From contig DLKC01000027.1 in NCBI GenBank assembly GCA_002478885.1, positions 1 through 64,000 of the forward strand: 64,000 bases of DNA, given 5' to 3'. Position 1 is the stretch's first letter; each line of letters starts with the position of its first letter. The stretch is from Chitinophagaceae bacterium UBA7600 (GTDB taxonomy: Bacteria; Bacteroidota; Bacteroidia; Chitinophagales; Chitinophagaceae). The position numbers and the translations under genes were made by a program. The notes below the pieces were generated by a model. That model did not search any database and had not been told where the DNA came from. It saw only the letters and a program-made list of their open reading frames with translations. Positions 34,479-44,107 of this stretch are shown one piece after another.

Positions 34479-34660
34479 CACTCCCAACCTTCCCTCATCC
34501 TCGTTGCGTCGCACACTTGTACTGAAGAATAAAGAGCGACAAGCCTGTTGCCAGAAAGGCGCCAAAATATCTGGTAATAAAATCATTTTTTTAGCCGCTA
34601 CTTATACCAAAGCACAAGTGAGTGACACAACGAAGTTGAGCAGCGAACCATTAGTTTCCA
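34479..34660 (+). repeat. Palindromic intergenic element, A-type left arm and B-type right arm
   Basis: Left arm 34503-34522 (GTTGCGTCGCACACTTGTAC) preceded by CTCATCCTC, right arm 34612-34631 (GCACAAGTGAGTGACACAAC) followed by GAAGTTGAGC. Arms lie 89 bases apart. The rest of the gene-free stretch to 34888 is AT-rich and shows nothing else clear. Confidence 0.88.
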
Positions 34661-34888
34661 CAAAAAATAGTTACTGTGTACCGAGGGGTAACAAAAAGGT
34701 ACTTGAATGGGCTCACTAAAGCACCGGGTTAAGCTTCATTTAAACGTGCAACATTATTTTCGGGCGTGATATTTTAAGCAATCTTAAGTTGCCAACTTTT
34801 GGTTCGGCAAAAAAAAAGCATTTATTTCGCATTATAACCTACTTCTGCACATTATCAATCACTTTAATAATGAACTGAAATTAATCTT

Positions 34889-35893
34889 ATGAAAATTATC
34901 GCCTTATTATGTGTCCCTATAATCCTGGTTGCCGGAATCATATTCAACGTTTCACCAGAGCCAACCTACGACTCTGTTAAGGAACCTTCGCCAGCCAGTG
35001 AATTGACGGATCTTAAAGCAGTGACTTTTGCGCGAGATTTGAGGGATTACAAAAATCACAAAGTAGATAGTCTCGGAATGGATATCTATTATCCAACAGG
35101 TGCAACTTCAGACAAGAAGTATCCGTTGGTTATGTTCTATCATGCCGGTGGATTTATGGCTGGTAACCGTTTTAATGTAATGACCATATGTGATCGCTTT
35201 GCCGACGAAGGTTTCATTGCTGTAGGTATCGATTACCGGGTTGGTTATAATAAAGGAAAGGGACATGATTGCCTGTCGGATTCTCTTACTTTTAATGCTG
35301 CGACTTACAGGGCTTCCCAGGATGCTAACTCTGCAGTGCGTTTTCTGGTTGCCAATGCGGATAAATATAATATTGATACCAACTGGATATTTATTGCCGG
35401 CTCAAGCGCAGGCGCTTCTCTTGCTCTTTACCAGGGTTATGTAAATGACTCTATTGCCAAGCTGTATTATCCAATACCCTTTAACCAGTTAGGTGGCCAG
35501 CAATCTACCGGTAACACTCTTTCGAATAAGTTTACTATAAAGGGTATTTGCTCAATGTGGGGTGCGTTGGGCCATGCTCCTGAAATCATCGACACCGGCT
35601 ACAAAGCCATTCCAACTATTATTTTTAAAGGCGAAGAAGACGGAGGTATACCAGACAGCGCAGGAAATTATGATGACTGTTTAAATATGCCTTATGTTTA
35701 TGCGGGTATAGCTATTTATGATCAGCTTCGTGCACAAAACCGCCCCTCTGTATTTCATTATTTGCCGTTAGCAGGGCATCCGGCCTTCGACAATGGCTTT
35801 TGCGTACAAAACGCTTCCTGCTTCTTTCATACACTTATGCAGGGAAAAAGTTATAGCGGTCAGTTTTCAAACTTTGCGGTCAGTTGTCCGTGA
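34889..35893 (+). CDS. Secreted or membrane-anchored alpha/beta-hydrolase esterase
   Basis: 334 residues with an N-terminal hydrophobic segment (residues 4-20), then an alpha/beta-hydrolase of the carboxylesterase/HSL type. Visible elements are the oxyanion-hole FYHAGGFMAG, the nucleophile elbow GSSAGAS, and a late His in LAGHPAFDNG. The HAGG form of the usual HGGG motif is a small variant. Likely a periplasmic or extracellular esterase; the substrate is unknown. It precedes the T9SS repeat protein by 104 bases. Confidence 0.8.
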   Translation: MKIIALLCVPIILVAGIIFNVSPEPTYDSVKEPSPASELTDLKAVTFARDLRDYKNHKVDSLGMDIYYPTGATSDKKYPLVMFYHAGGFMAGNRFNVMTICDRFADEGFIAVGIDYRVGYNKGKGHDCLSDSLTFNAATYRASQDANSAVRFLVANADKYNIDTNWIFIAGSSAGASLALYQGYVNDSIAKLYYPIPFNQLGGQQSTGNTLSNKFTIKGICSMWGALGHAPEIIDTGYKAIPTIIFKGEEDGGIPDSAGNYDDCLNMPYVYAGIAIYDQLRAQNRPSVFHYLPLAGHPAFDNGFCVQNASCFFHTLMQGKSYSGQFSNFAVSCP

Positions 35894-35928
35894 CGGTAGT
35901 AAATATTTCACATAGGCAATAACCAAAC

Positions 35929-35965
35929 CGGCAACAATAATAGTTTTATTGCCGGTCTCTTATAA
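35929..35965 (+). terminator. Probable terminator hairpin after the esterase gene
   Basis: ACCGGCAA(C)AA pairs with TT(A)TTGCCGGT around an eight-base loop, 36 bases after the stop. The T-tract after it is weak (CTCTTATA). Confidence 0.5.
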
Positions 35966-35997
35966 AAATATCAGCATTACAGTCGAAAATATTAAAT

Positions 35998-37674
35998 ATG
36001 AAATCGAAATTTTTATTACTCTGCATAATATCAACAAGTTTAATAACGGCAATAAAGGCTCAGTCGCCAACCATTGCCTGGCAGAAAACTTACGGTGGCA
36101 CCAAGAACGATAGCCTTATCTGTATCTCTACAACAAATGATGGCGGTTTTATCGTAAGCGGTTTTTCCAACTCTGATATTTCTTCAAACAAAACCCAGAA
36201 CTCTTATGGCGGCAGTTACGATTTCTGGATACTTAAACTGAATGACAGGGGGCGTATTCAATGGGATAAAACCCTGGGTGGATTCGGTAAGGATGATAAT
36301 CCTGTCGTGATGCAGGCGCCCGACGGAGGCTATTTGGTCGGAGGCAGATCAATGTCTGATATTTCTGGCAATAAAACCGAAAATGCTTTCAATGGAAGTG
36401 CTGACTATTGGGTAATTAAACTAGACAAAGATGGTTTGGTGCAATGGAACAACACAGTTGGCAATATTCAGTTAGAAGGTGTTCAAGCAATGGCTAACAT
36501 GCCTGAAAAAGGAACCAATTACATGATTGCCGGCTACAGCTATTCAGGATATGGTAACGATAAAACGGATGAAAACCGCGGCGCAAATCTGTGGGCCGAT
36601 TACTGGATCGTAAAACTCGATGGCAGGGGTAAAATAAAATTCGATAAAACAATCGGTGGCAAAAACGAAGACTTTGTTACTTGCATGAAGCTGAATAAGG
36701 ATAGCACGTATGTACTGGGTGGCTATTCCTACTCTCCGGCAGGCTACCAGAAAACAGACAGTTTCAAAGGCAACAACGATTTTTGGGTTTATAAAATGGA
36801 TGCACTGGGCAATCGCATCTGGGACCACGTTTATGGCGGAGCGCTGTCAGATTACCAAACATCTATCGATCAAACCTCAGACGGCGGGTTTATTATGGGT
36901 GGTTATTCAAATTCCCCTGCATCGTTCGACAAATCAGGCCCTTTTAAAGGTGTGACAGACTACTGGGTAATAAGAACCGATGCCAATGGAATTAAAAAGT
37001 GGGACAAAACGCTTGGCGGTTCACTTGGAGATTATCTTACCTGCCTTATACAAACCTCAGATAAAGGATTTTTGCTTGGCGGTTATTCCAGCTCTGGTAT
37101 CTCTGGCGATAAAACCGAAAATTCAAAAGGTGGCGATGATATTTGGTTGGTTAAATTAGACAGCACAGGTAAGACCATTTGGAATAAAACATTTGGTGGC
37201 TCAGGATCCGACAGATTGAGTTCTTTAAAAGAAATAGCAGCTGGTCAGTATATTCTTGGAGGCACTTCTAATTCTCCGGTATCCGGCGATAAAACAGATG
37301 CAACAGTTGGAGGCACCGGTGCAAACGATTATTGGATAATGAAAGTTACCGCAACACCAACACCACCTGCAGTTGCCGTGGTTGACGAAAGTACTGATGC
37401 GGTTGCTGTTCAGGCTCCCCAGGAGCTAACAAGGCTTAGCCTGCAGGCTGCACCAAACCCAACAAAAGGATTGGTTAATCTCACTTATTCAGGCACAAAG
37501 GATGCGATTTCTCTTATCGTTTATAACAATACCGGTAAAGTGGTTAAAAAGGCAAACTTATCGGCAGGCTCAACGAATTACCAGCTCGATATTTCCAAAG
37601 AAGCCGCCGGCACTTATTATGTAGTGATCAACTGCAAAACAAGCTCTGCCACAAGGGTTGTGATCAAACAATAA
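35998..37674 (+). CDS. Secreted repeat protein with type A T9SS sorting domain
   Basis: 558 residues: signal peptide about 1-21, seven repeats of roughly 60 residues (about 28-460) each carrying a W-[DN]-K-T-x-G-G-like element plus DGG(F/Y) and YW(V/I)(I/V)K(L/M), a short Pro/Ala linker, and a C-terminal domain about 485-558 (LQAAPNPTKGLVNLTYSG...GTYYVVINCK...RVVIKQ) typical of proteins exported by the type IX system. Seven such beta-rich repeats fit a seven-bladed propeller. The repeat unit has no visible active site; a surface-binding role is plausible. Confidence 0.88.
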   Translation: MKSKFLLLCIISTSLITAIKAQSPTIAWQKTYGGTKNDSLICISTTNDGGFIVSGFSNSDISSNKTQNSYGGSYDFWILKLNDRGRIQWDKTLGGFGKDDNPVVMQAPDGGYLVGGRSMSDISGNKTENAFNGSADYWVIKLDKDGLVQWNNTVGNIQLEGVQAMANMPEKGTNYMIAGYSYSGYGNDKTDENRGANLWADYWIVKLDGRGKIKFDKTIGGKNEDFVTCMKLNKDSTYVLGGYSYSPAGYQKTDSFKGNNDFWVYKMDALGNRIWDHVYGGALSDYQTSIDQTSDGGFIMGGYSNSPASFDKSGPFKGVTDYWVIRTDANGIKKWDKTLGGSLGDYLTCLIQTSDKGFLLGGYSSSGISGDKTENSKGGDDIWLVKLDSTGKTIWNKTFGGSGSDRLSSLKEIAAGQYILGGTSNSPVSGDKTDATVGGTGANDYWIMKVTATPTPPAVAVVDESTDAVAVQAPQELTRLSLQAAPNPTKGLVNLTYSGTKDAISLIVYNNTGKVVKKANLSAGSTNYQLDISKEAAGTYYVVINCKTSSATRVVIKQ

Positions 37675-37691
37675 TAAATAACTGTTTATAT

Positions 37692-37723
37692 AAAATGCCT
37701 GTTCCAACCGAGCAGGCATTTTT
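37692..37723 (+). terminator. Terminator after the T9SS repeat protein
   Basis: AAAATGCCTG pairs with CAGGCATTTT across an 11-base loop and ends in a T-run, 18 bases after the stop. Confidence 0.88.
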
Positions 37724-37751
37724 GTGTTCGTAAACAGGTATTTTCGTATAG

Positions 37752-37930
37752 TACGTTGTTCCGGGCTGCAGCTCAGCCTGCATCATGGTTGCGTCGCACT
37801 CTTGTGCCGCAGTCCAAAAAAGCGCCAATTGCTTTTATAATAAATGCCCGCTTCTGTTTTTTAAGTTTTTGCCTCATGCCTGCACAGGTTTTGAACGGAG
37901 CGTCGCAAGCGAAGTTGAATGTTGATACAA
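37752..37930 (+). repeat. Palindromic intergenic element with degenerate right arm
   Basis: Left arm 37788-37807 (GTTGCGTCGCACTCTTGTGC) with tip CCGGGCTGC. About 90 bases further a decayed right arm reads GAACGGAGCGTCGCAAGCGAAGTTGA, keeping the GAAGTTGA flank but with the core altered. Confidence 0.7.
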
Positions 37931-37956
37931 TGGCGGGAATAAAATAATGTTTTATG

Positions 37957-38697
37957 TTAGCCCGCACGAAAAACCGGCGTCTTCACATCGTGATAGAAAA
38001 GAAAAACCCAATGCTCATCCTGTCCCTGCTGCCACCACATTTGCCTTAGCTGCATGGCTTTTTTTCCATCATAATCATACTTGGCTACGAATTTATTTTT
38101 CATCTGTTGCAATTGCGGGGCATCATCGCCGCCAAAGAAAATAGTTTCGCCATTTTCCTTTATCCAATATACCTGGTGAAAGGGGCTATGAGCACCACTG
38201 AACTGGTAATAAATGTAATCATCTATAACTCCATTGCCGTTAAGAAAGACAACGCGCGGATTGTTTTGTAACAACGAAATTTCTTCAGTCATATAAGAAG
38301 GGTAGCCTATGTCCATAGCATAATCGAATTCTTTCTGTTGCACATAATAAGTGGCATTTGGAAAGGCAAGTTGGTAATTTCCAAGTCGGTCTTTTGTGCT
38401 TACACCACCTGCATGGTCTTTGTGTAAATGAGAAAGCAACACTTTTGTTACCTGTTCAGGTTGCACCGTATTTGCTTTAAGGTTAGCATATAACTGAAGT
38501 TCGCCATTCTTTGAAAACCCAAGTCCTGTATCAAGTAGTAAAACATCTTTGGAAGTTATAAGCAAAAAGGGCAGCACTTCTACCAGCAAACTTCCCAAAG
38601 GCCTGTGCTGCAACTCATCAGTTTCCGTATTGAAGGGTACGAAGATTTTTGTTTTGTCGATTGTGAAAACACCTTCTGATAACGGGATAATCTGCAT
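37957..38697 (-). CDS. Metallo-beta-lactamase-fold hydrolase
   Basis: 246 residues with the MBL metal-binding set: HLHKDHAGG (H-x-H-x-D-H), a His in SGAHSPFHQ, an Asp in FGGDDAP, and a final His in LFYHDV. The strand LLLDTGLGF precedes the first motif. The family includes quorum-quenching lactonases, glyoxalase II and many unassigned hydrolases. This one lacks a signal peptide and is cytoplasmic. The specific substrate cannot be told. Confidence 0.88.
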   Translation of the reverse strand: MQIIPLSEGVFTIDKTKIFVPFNTETDELQHRPLGSLLVEVLPFLLITSKDVLLLDTGLGFSKNGELQLYANLKANTVQPEQVTKVLLSHLHKDHAGGVSTKDRLGNYQLAFPNATYYVQQKEFDYAMDIGYPSYMTEEISLLQNNPRVVFLNGNGVIDDYIYYQFSGAHSPFHQVYWIKENGETIFFGGDDAPQLQQMKNKFVAKYDYDGKKAMQLRQMWWQQGQDEHWVFLFYHDVKTPVFRAG

Positions 38698-38739
38698 ATT
38701 TTACCGGATAGTTGACTGCGAAGTTATAAAAGTGCGTTG

Positions 38740-38946
38740 TTAATCATTCACGGCATTGTTCAGTAGGTCTTTCGCCATGTCTTTCAAATGTAGTGGCACA
38801 AATAATTCGATGTAGCCAAACGCCAGGTAACTGCTGTCAAGCTTATTCAACATCACTACCTGTATGTTGTTTTCCTCCAGCATACCTTTAATAATATTTG
38901 CTTCAGCGTAGTTTCGGGTTGTATGTAGTTTATACCAATTCTCCAT
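38740..38946 (-). CDS. DUF2007 small protein
   Basis: 68 residues matching the DUF2007 pattern: W-x-K-L-H-T-T-x-N-x-x-EA-x-I-I-K-G-M-L-EENNIQVVMLNK, then DSSYLAFGYIELFVP. These small proteins, sometimes described as putative signal transducers, have no established function. The gene overlaps the preceding CPBP protease gene by 17 bases, a conserved-looking coupling in Bacteroidota. Confidence 0.88.
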   Translation of the reverse strand: MENWYKLHTTRNYAEANIIKGMLEENNIQVVMLNKLDSSYLAFGYIELFVPLHLKDMAKDLLNNAVND

Positions 38947-39865
38947 GATCTTCTTGTGTTATAGGTGCTTCAATTGCTAATTTCCTGGCGCTCTCTTTTT
39001 TAAAAATTAAGAAAAGGGAGACAACTACTACAGCGCCTGCGATGCCATAGTACCAGGGAAAAGATTCTTCAAATGCATCTGTAGGGTTTTTCCCCTCCCG
39101 GCTGTACAAAAACAAGATGGTTAGCGTATATGCGTTCTGTATGAAATGTGCGGTTATACTAAGCCATAGATTTTTGCTGAAATAAAAAATGTAACCCAGC
39201 ATCATACCAAGCGCTAGTCTTGGTAGAAATCCGTAGTAAGAAAGATGTATGGCGCTGAACACAACACTGGTTATGAAAATGCCAAGAAACGCATTTCTGG
39301 TTATGCCAATCATTATTTGTTGTAGGCTGCCTCTAAAAAGCATTTCTTCAAAAATTGCAGGCAATATTGCCAGCACGATAAGAGACGTAAAATAGTCTGC
39401 AAAAGATTTCATGCTTGCTATCGCCATTACCTGGTTGGAATAAGTGTCTTCCATTTCTTTAAATGTTTTTTCCAGGTCTGCGCTTAAGGGAATTATCCTG
39501 TTTAATTCAGATAAGGCATCGCCAAGCATAAAGCCAAAAAACACCATCAATACAACTATGCCTAATTGCATTATGCCTGATCTTTGTCTAAGGCCAATTC
39601 TATACATCGCGTTACCGCCTCCGGCATAAGTGGAAAGAAATGCAGGCAAGGCCATTACAAGAAAAGTGGTAAAGACCTGTAGCAACCGATCGACAGAAAC
39701 GTTTTCGGGCTTCATTAACTCATCCGCAAGTGTAACAAGAGGAACATGCAGTACAACATTTCCAATGATTGCCGTAATAATAGAACTTAGCACTATGCCA
39801 ACTCCACAAAATCCAAACAGAAGGGCCAGCTGCGACCACGGATTTAACCTTTGCTGAAACAACAT
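38930..39865 (-). CDS. CPBP-family intramembrane glutamic endopeptidase
   Basis: 311 residues, about eight membrane helices. The motif EEMLFRGSLQ (EExxxR) and the later FSAIHLSYYG (FxxxH) and HFIQN elements are those of the CAAX protease/bacteriocin-processing (Rce1-like) family, which cleaves within or near the membrane. Its substrate is unknown. It is translationally coupled to the DUF2007 gene and divergent from dusB. Confidence 0.9.
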   Translation of the reverse strand: MLFQQRLNPWSQLALLFGFCGVGIVLSSIITAIIGNVVLHVPLVTLADELMKPENVSVDRLLQVFTTFLVMALPAFLSTYAGGGNAMYRIGLRQRSGIMQLGIVVLMVFFGFMLGDALSELNRIIPLSADLEKTFKEMEDTYSNQVMAIASMKSFADYFTSLIVLAILPAIFEEMLFRGSLQQIMIGITRNAFLGIFITSVVFSAIHLSYYGFLPRLALGMMLGYIFYFSKNLWLSITAHFIQNAYTLTILFLYSREGKNPTDAFEESFPWYYGIAGAVVVVSLFLIFKKESARKLAIEAPITQEDHGELV

Positions 39866-39939
39866 ATGTTTATAAAATAAGGCTGTAAATTTGCAACTCT
39901 TTTAATTGAAAATGTTTTTTTTCTGTTAACGGCAACCGA

Positions 39940-40977
39940 ATGGTCAAAATAGGTAAATTGGTATTAGATGAATTCCCGCTCTTGCTGGCACCAATGGAAG
40001 ATGTGAGCGACCCTCCTTTTCGTGCAGTATGTAAAGATAATGGGGCAGATCTTATGTATTCTGAATTCATATCCAGCGAGGGCCTTATCCGCGATGCTAT
40101 AAAAAGCCGCCAGAAGCTCGATATCTTCGATTACGAAAGACCTGTTGGCATTCAAATATTCGGGGGCGATGAAGAAGCAATGGCCATGAGCGCTAGAATT
40201 GTTGAAACCGTAAATCCAGATATTGTTGATATCAACTTCGGTTGTCCTGTAAAAAAAGTAGTGAGTAAAGGTGCTGGTGCCGGCGTTTTAAAAGATATAG
40301 ACCTTATGGTGCGCTTAACCGAAGCCGTCGTAAGAAGTACATCATTACCTGTTACCGTTAAAACAAGGCTTGGCTGGGACAACGACAACCGGAATATCGA
40401 AGAAGTCGCGGAGCGCCTGCAGGATGTTGGTATCCAGGCTCTTTCTATTCATGGACGCACACGCATGCAAATGTATAAAGGCGAGGCCGACTGGTCGCTC
40501 ATTGGCGCCGTGAAAAATAATGCCCGCATTAGAATTCCCGTCTTTGGTAACGGCGATATTGACTCACCTGAGAAAGCATTGTTGTATAAAAACCGTTATG
40601 GTGTAGATGGCATCATGATTGGCCGCGCAGCGATCGGCTACCCGTGGATATTTAATGAGATAAAACATTTCATAAAGACGGGCGAACATTTTCCCCCACC
40701 AACAGTGGAGCAGCGGGTGGCAGTTGTGCAAAAACACCTGCACAAAAGTGTTTCGTGGAAAGGTGCAATTACGGGCGTTAACGAAATGCGCCGCCATTAT
40801 TCCAACTACCTCAAGGGCATGCCCAACATAAAAGAGTTTCGCAACAAGCTCGTAATATTGAAAACAGTGGAAGAAATCGATGAGGTGTTGGCCTCCATTA
40901 TCGCAAACTACAGTGGTTACAAATTTGAACGAACACCAATCGAAATGATCGACTATCACGAAAAATGCCCCGTATAA
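39940..40977 (+). CDS. dusB: tRNA-dihydrouridine synthase B
   Basis: 345 residues of the Dus TIM-barrel family: LLLAPMEDVSDPPFRAVC for the FMN site, DINFGCPVKKV with the catalytic Cys, KTRLGWD, SIHGRTRMQMYKGEADW, then FGNGDIDSPEKA and IMIGRAAIGYPWIF. It reduces uridine to dihydrouridine in the D loop of tRNAs. The tRNA array at 60.4 kb is far away and unrelated in position. Confidence 0.95.
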   Translation: MVKIGKLVLDEFPLLLAPMEDVSDPPFRAVCKDNGADLMYSEFISSEGLIRDAIKSRQKLDIFDYERPVGIQIFGGDEEAMAMSARIVETVNPDIVDINFGCPVKKVVSKGAGAGVLKDIDLMVRLTEAVVRSTSLPVTVKTRLGWDNDNRNIEEVAERLQDVGIQALSIHGRTRMQMYKGEADWSLIGAVKNNARIRIPVFGNGDIDSPEKALLYKNRYGVDGIMIGRAAIGYPWIFNEIKHFIKTGEHFPPPTVEQRVAVVQKHLHKSVSWKGAITGVNEMRRHYSNYLKGMPNIKEFRNKLVILKTVEEIDEVLASIIANYSGYKFERTPIEMIDYHEKCPV

Positions 40978-41022
40978 TTTACTGAAGTTTTTAGCCCGGC
41001 TTTTTAGCCCTTGGCAACTGCT

Positions 41023-41042
41023 ATTGCGTCGCACTCTTATGC
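41023..41042 (+). repeat. Intergenic repeat arm, solitary
   Basis: ATTGCGTCGCACTCTTATGC, with the tip AGCCCGGCTTT 28 bases upstream; two or three changes from consensus. Confidence 0.78.
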
Positions 41043-41103
41043 GCTATCACAATGAGCAGCAATAAACAAAAACTGTAGATATCGTTATAAGCTTGCGTAT
41101 TAG

Positions 41104-41883
41104 TTATTTGGTCTTCACATACACGTGTTTAATATTCCCCCTTCCAGTTTCACGTTCGTCTATTTCAAACTGGCTGATGCTTTTAATCAGCTGAACGAGT
41201 TTCCCAAAGCCATAGTTACGCGAATCAAAATTGGGTTGTTTTTTTATCAGCATATTTCCTAGGTCGCCCAGGAATGCCCAACCGTTTTCATCAGCAATAT
41301 CATCAATACTGGCTCTTATTAAATTAATCAATCGCCTGTCGGTTTTTAGTATCGCCTGTTTGGCTTGTTTAGTAGTTGTATCTTTAGGAACATTTGCAGA
41401 AACAGGTTTGACTGTGGCTTCAACTTCCTCCTGTTCTGCAGATGCAGATAAGATTTCTACGTATATAAATTTGTCGCAGGCAGAAATGAATGGCTTCGGA
41501 GTTTTCTTTTCTCCAAATCCAAACACCTTCATTCCTGCTTCTCGTAGTCTTGTAGCAAGCCTCGTAAAATCGCTGTCGCTTGATACAAGGCAAAAACCAT
41601 CAACACGGCCCGAATAAAGTATGTCCATCGCATCTATGATCATTGCCGAATCGGTCGCATTCTTTCCCGTTGTATAACTGTATTGTTGAATGGGTGTTAT
41701 TGCATGTTCAAGTAATACCGATTTCCATCCGCTTACTGTGGGCTTGGTCCAGTCGGCGTAAATTCTTTTGAAGGTTGGCGTGCCGTATTTGGTCATTTCT
41801 TCCAGCATGGCACTTATGTTGGCGTAGGGCACATTATCAGCATCTATAAGTACCGCCAGCCTCAGATCATGGCTTCTTTCCAT
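41104..41883 (-). CDS. NYN-domain ribonuclease-like protein with OST-HTH/LOTUS domain
   Basis: 259 residues: an N-terminal NYN (PIN-like) domain about 8-145 with acidic residues in VLIDADNVPY, GKNATDSAMIIDAMD and SSDSDFTRLATRLRE, a variable linker, and a C-terminal LOTUS domain about 180-255 (LINLIRASIDDI...WAFLGDLGNMLIKKQPNFDSRNYGF...LVQLIKSI). NYN domains cut RNA using metals, while LOTUS domains bind RNA, so an RNA-processing enzyme is likely. Target unknown. Confidence 0.9.
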   Translation of the reverse strand: MERSHDLRLAVLIDADNVPYANISAMLEEMTKYGTPTFKRIYADWTKPTVSGWKSVLLEHAITPIQQYSYTTGKNATDSAMIIDAMDILYSGRVDGFCLVSSDSDFTRLATRLREAGMKVFGFGEKKTPKPFISACDKFIYVEILSASAEQEEVEATVKPVSANVPKDTTTKQAKQAILKTDRRLINLIRASIDDIADENGWAFLGDLGNMLIKKQPNFDSRNYGFGKLVQLIKSISQFEIDERETGRGNIKHVYVKTK

Positions 41884-42039
41884 ATGTTGTGTTTAAAAAA
41901 ATAAAGAATATTGATAACGGTGTTTTATCTCAATGAAGATACAATAATTGAAAAGTAAGGCTGCAATTAAAAGCACAAGCAAAACTTTAAATAAATGGTC
42001 TTTATAAACGTTGATGTTTAGCTCAATTGATGTAAATGC

Positions 42040-42059
42040 GTTGAAGTGTGCGACGCAAC
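42040..42059 (-). repeat. Intergenic repeat arm, solitary
   Basis: The last 14 bases (GTGTGCGACGCAAC) match the minus-strand consensus; followed by GAAGATTAGC and, 20 bases on, GGCGGGCTC. Lies between two co-directional genes. Confidence 0.8.
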
Positions 42060-42116
42060 GAAGATTAGCAAAGATCCGGAGGCGGGCTCAAAAATCATTA
42101 AAGCTGAACCTTGGTT

Positions 42117-43307
42117 TTAATAATAGAAATTTGTTTTGTAAGGGTAGCGTACCTGGTATAACTTTCTTACTTTTTCGAGCACAACATTGCGCAGGCCTTC
42201 GAGATTTTCGCGCTCTGTGGCTGAAACAAAAATGCAATTGCCTTGACTGTTATTATCCCATCGTTCATACAATTCGCGGAGAATTTCCTGGCGAACAGAA
42301 TCTTCTACCCACTCGTCAATATTTTTCTCTTCGTAGCGATCCATTTTATTAAAAACGATGATCACCGGTTTATCGGCAACGTTCAATTCCTGCAACGTTT
42401 TGTTCACTACATTTATTTGTTCTTCATATTGGGGATGCGATATGTCTACCACATGCAGCAACAAGTCTGCTTCACGAACTTCGTCGAGTGTGCTTTTAAA
42501 ACTTTCCACGAGATGATGTGGCAGCTTCCGGATGAAACCAACGGTGTCGCTTAAAAGAAACGGTGTATTTTCAAAAACAACTTTGCGTGTGGTGGTGTCG
42601 AGCGTGGCGAACAATTTGTTTTCTGCGAAGACTTCACTTTTGCTCAATACCGTCATTAAAGTGCTTTTGCCAACGTTGGTATAACCAACCAATGCCACCC
42701 GGATAAATTCGCCACGGTCTTTTCTTTGAGTGAAAGCCTGCCTGTCGATATCAGAAAGCTTCTTGCGTAAAAGAGATATTTTGTCTTTTACAATACGCCG
42801 GTCTGTTTCTATTTCTGTTTCTCCAGGCCCTCTTGTGCCAATACCACCACCTTGCCTCTCGAGGTGTTTCCACATACCTTTTAGTCTTGGCAGCAAATAT
42901 TGGTATTGGGCAAGTTCAACCTGCACTTTGGCTTGCGCTGTTCTTGCGCGTCTCGCAAAAATGTCGAGAATAAGATCGCTTCTATCTATAGTAACGACCT
43001 TAAGTTCTTTTTCAATATTAAGAATTTGGGAACCGGTTAGCTCATCGTCAAATATGAGCAGGTCTATATTTTTGCCCTGCACATAATTTTTTATTTCTTC
43101 CAGCTTTCCCTTGCCTACAAAAGTGCGACTGTCGGGATGCTTTAGTTTTTGAGTAAATCTTTTTACGGCAATAGCGCCTGCTGTCTCTGCAAGAAAGGCA
43201 AGTTCATCGAGGTATTCATCAACCTGCTCGTAGGTTTGTTCAAGTTGTACGAGCCCTACAAGTACCGCACGCTCATTCGCCTCGACCTTTTGCTTTTTTT
43301 CAATCAA
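42117..43307 (-). CDS. hflX: GTPase HflX
   Basis: 396 residues with an N-terminal HflX domain (KHPDSRTFVGKGKLEEI, LIFDDELTGSQ, LILDIFARRARTAQAKVQVELAQ), the GGIGTRGPGETEIETDRR linker, and a G domain with GYTNVGKST (G1), DTVGFIRKLPH (G3) and NKMD (G4). HflX splits stalled or hibernating 70S ribosomes in heat or antibiotic stress. It is a lone gene here. Confidence 0.96.
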   Translation of the reverse strand: MIEKKQKVEANERAVLVGLVQLEQTYEQVDEYLDELAFLAETAGAIAVKRFTQKLKHPDSRTFVGKGKLEEIKNYVQGKNIDLLIFDDELTGSQILNIEKELKVVTIDRSDLILDIFARRARTAQAKVQVELAQYQYLLPRLKGMWKHLERQGGGIGTRGPGETEIETDRRIVKDKISLLRKKLSDIDRQAFTQRKDRGEFIRVALVGYTNVGKSTLMTVLSKSEVFAENKLFATLDTTTRKVVFENTPFLLSDTVGFIRKLPHHLVESFKSTLDEVREADLLLHVVDISHPQYEEQINVVNKTLQELNVADKPVIIVFNKMDRYEEKNIDEWVEDSVRQEILRELYERWDNNSQGNCIFVSATERENLEGLRNVVLEKVRKLYQVRYPYKTNFYY

Positions 43308-43369
43308 TCGCTAATAATTTACGGTGAAGGTAACCAGTGTATATAAAATAGAGCAGTAAAAATTATGAA

Positions 43370-44107
43370 TTACAAACCACTTATGGTTAAACCCACAGAC
43401 CATGGGTTGAATACTGGTCCGGCGCCATCTTTAAGAAACCGGGTTAGTTGGTAAGATCCATCTAAAGAAATAAAACCATAGCCAACCCTCGCGGTTGCGG
43501 CAATGCGGGTAGTATTGAAATAATGTTTCTCTTGTTCTTTGGCAATATAGTTTTTACCGTATAAGGTAGTGCCAGTTGCATTCACATAGTTTTTGCCTTT
43601 AGTGTATGCTTTCATAAGCATCCCAAACTTTAAACCCAAAGATGCTTTAAAGCCTTTATCCGGCGTGACCGGGTTGGAAGTGTATCGAAATTCCAGCGGA
43701 GCTTCAGCAAACATTGTTGTTAGCTTATACTTGTCGAAATGATTTTCGTTGGCAACATTTTTAAAAGGTAACTTGGCTGTAAGTGATTTAACGTCTATGT
43801 AGGTGTCTTTAAAAAATATATTACTACTTCCGAGGCCTACTCCAATTCCGATGCTGTAATGCGGATTTGTTTTGAAAGGCTTATCGTACATAAAATAAAA
43901 ATTAAAATGTCTTGAAAAACCAGATGGATTAATACTGTCAGGTGTATTTAACCAGCCATCGTATCCGTACTGGATCATGAAGTGGTCGTTTGCCCGGTTA
44001 CTTAAATCAATTTTGCTCCAGTCATTCTTCTTTTTTTCATCCTTATTTTGAGCATTTACCGCCAAAAACAACGCCATACTGAACACTGCCAGTAATAATT
44101 TCTTCAT
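43370..44107 (-). CDS. Outer-membrane beta-barrel protein (porin/PorT-like)
   Basis: 245 residues with a signal peptide (cleavage after about Ala19 in AVNAQN), then alternating hydrophobic strands such as FNFYFMYDKPF, YSIGIGVGLGSSNIFF, KASLGLKFGMLMKAY and TARVGYGFISLDGSYQLTRF. This fits an eight-stranded or similar barrel of the PorT/outer membrane beta-barrel group. Some members belong to the T9SS apparatus, but nothing here proves that. It follows hflX upstream by 62 bases on the same strand. Confidence 0.75.
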   Translation of the reverse strand: MKKLLLAVFSMALFLAVNAQNKDEKKKNDWSKIDLSNRANDHFMIQYGYDGWLNTPDSINPSGFSRHFNFYFMYDKPFKTNPHYSIGIGVGLGSSNIFFKDTYIDVKSLTAKLPFKNVANENHFDKYKLTTMFAEAPLEFRYTSNPVTPDKGFKASLGLKFGMLMKAYTKGKNYVNATGTTLYGKNYIAKEQEKHYFNTTRIAATARVGYGFISLDGSYQLTRFLKDGAGPVFNPWSVGLTISGL

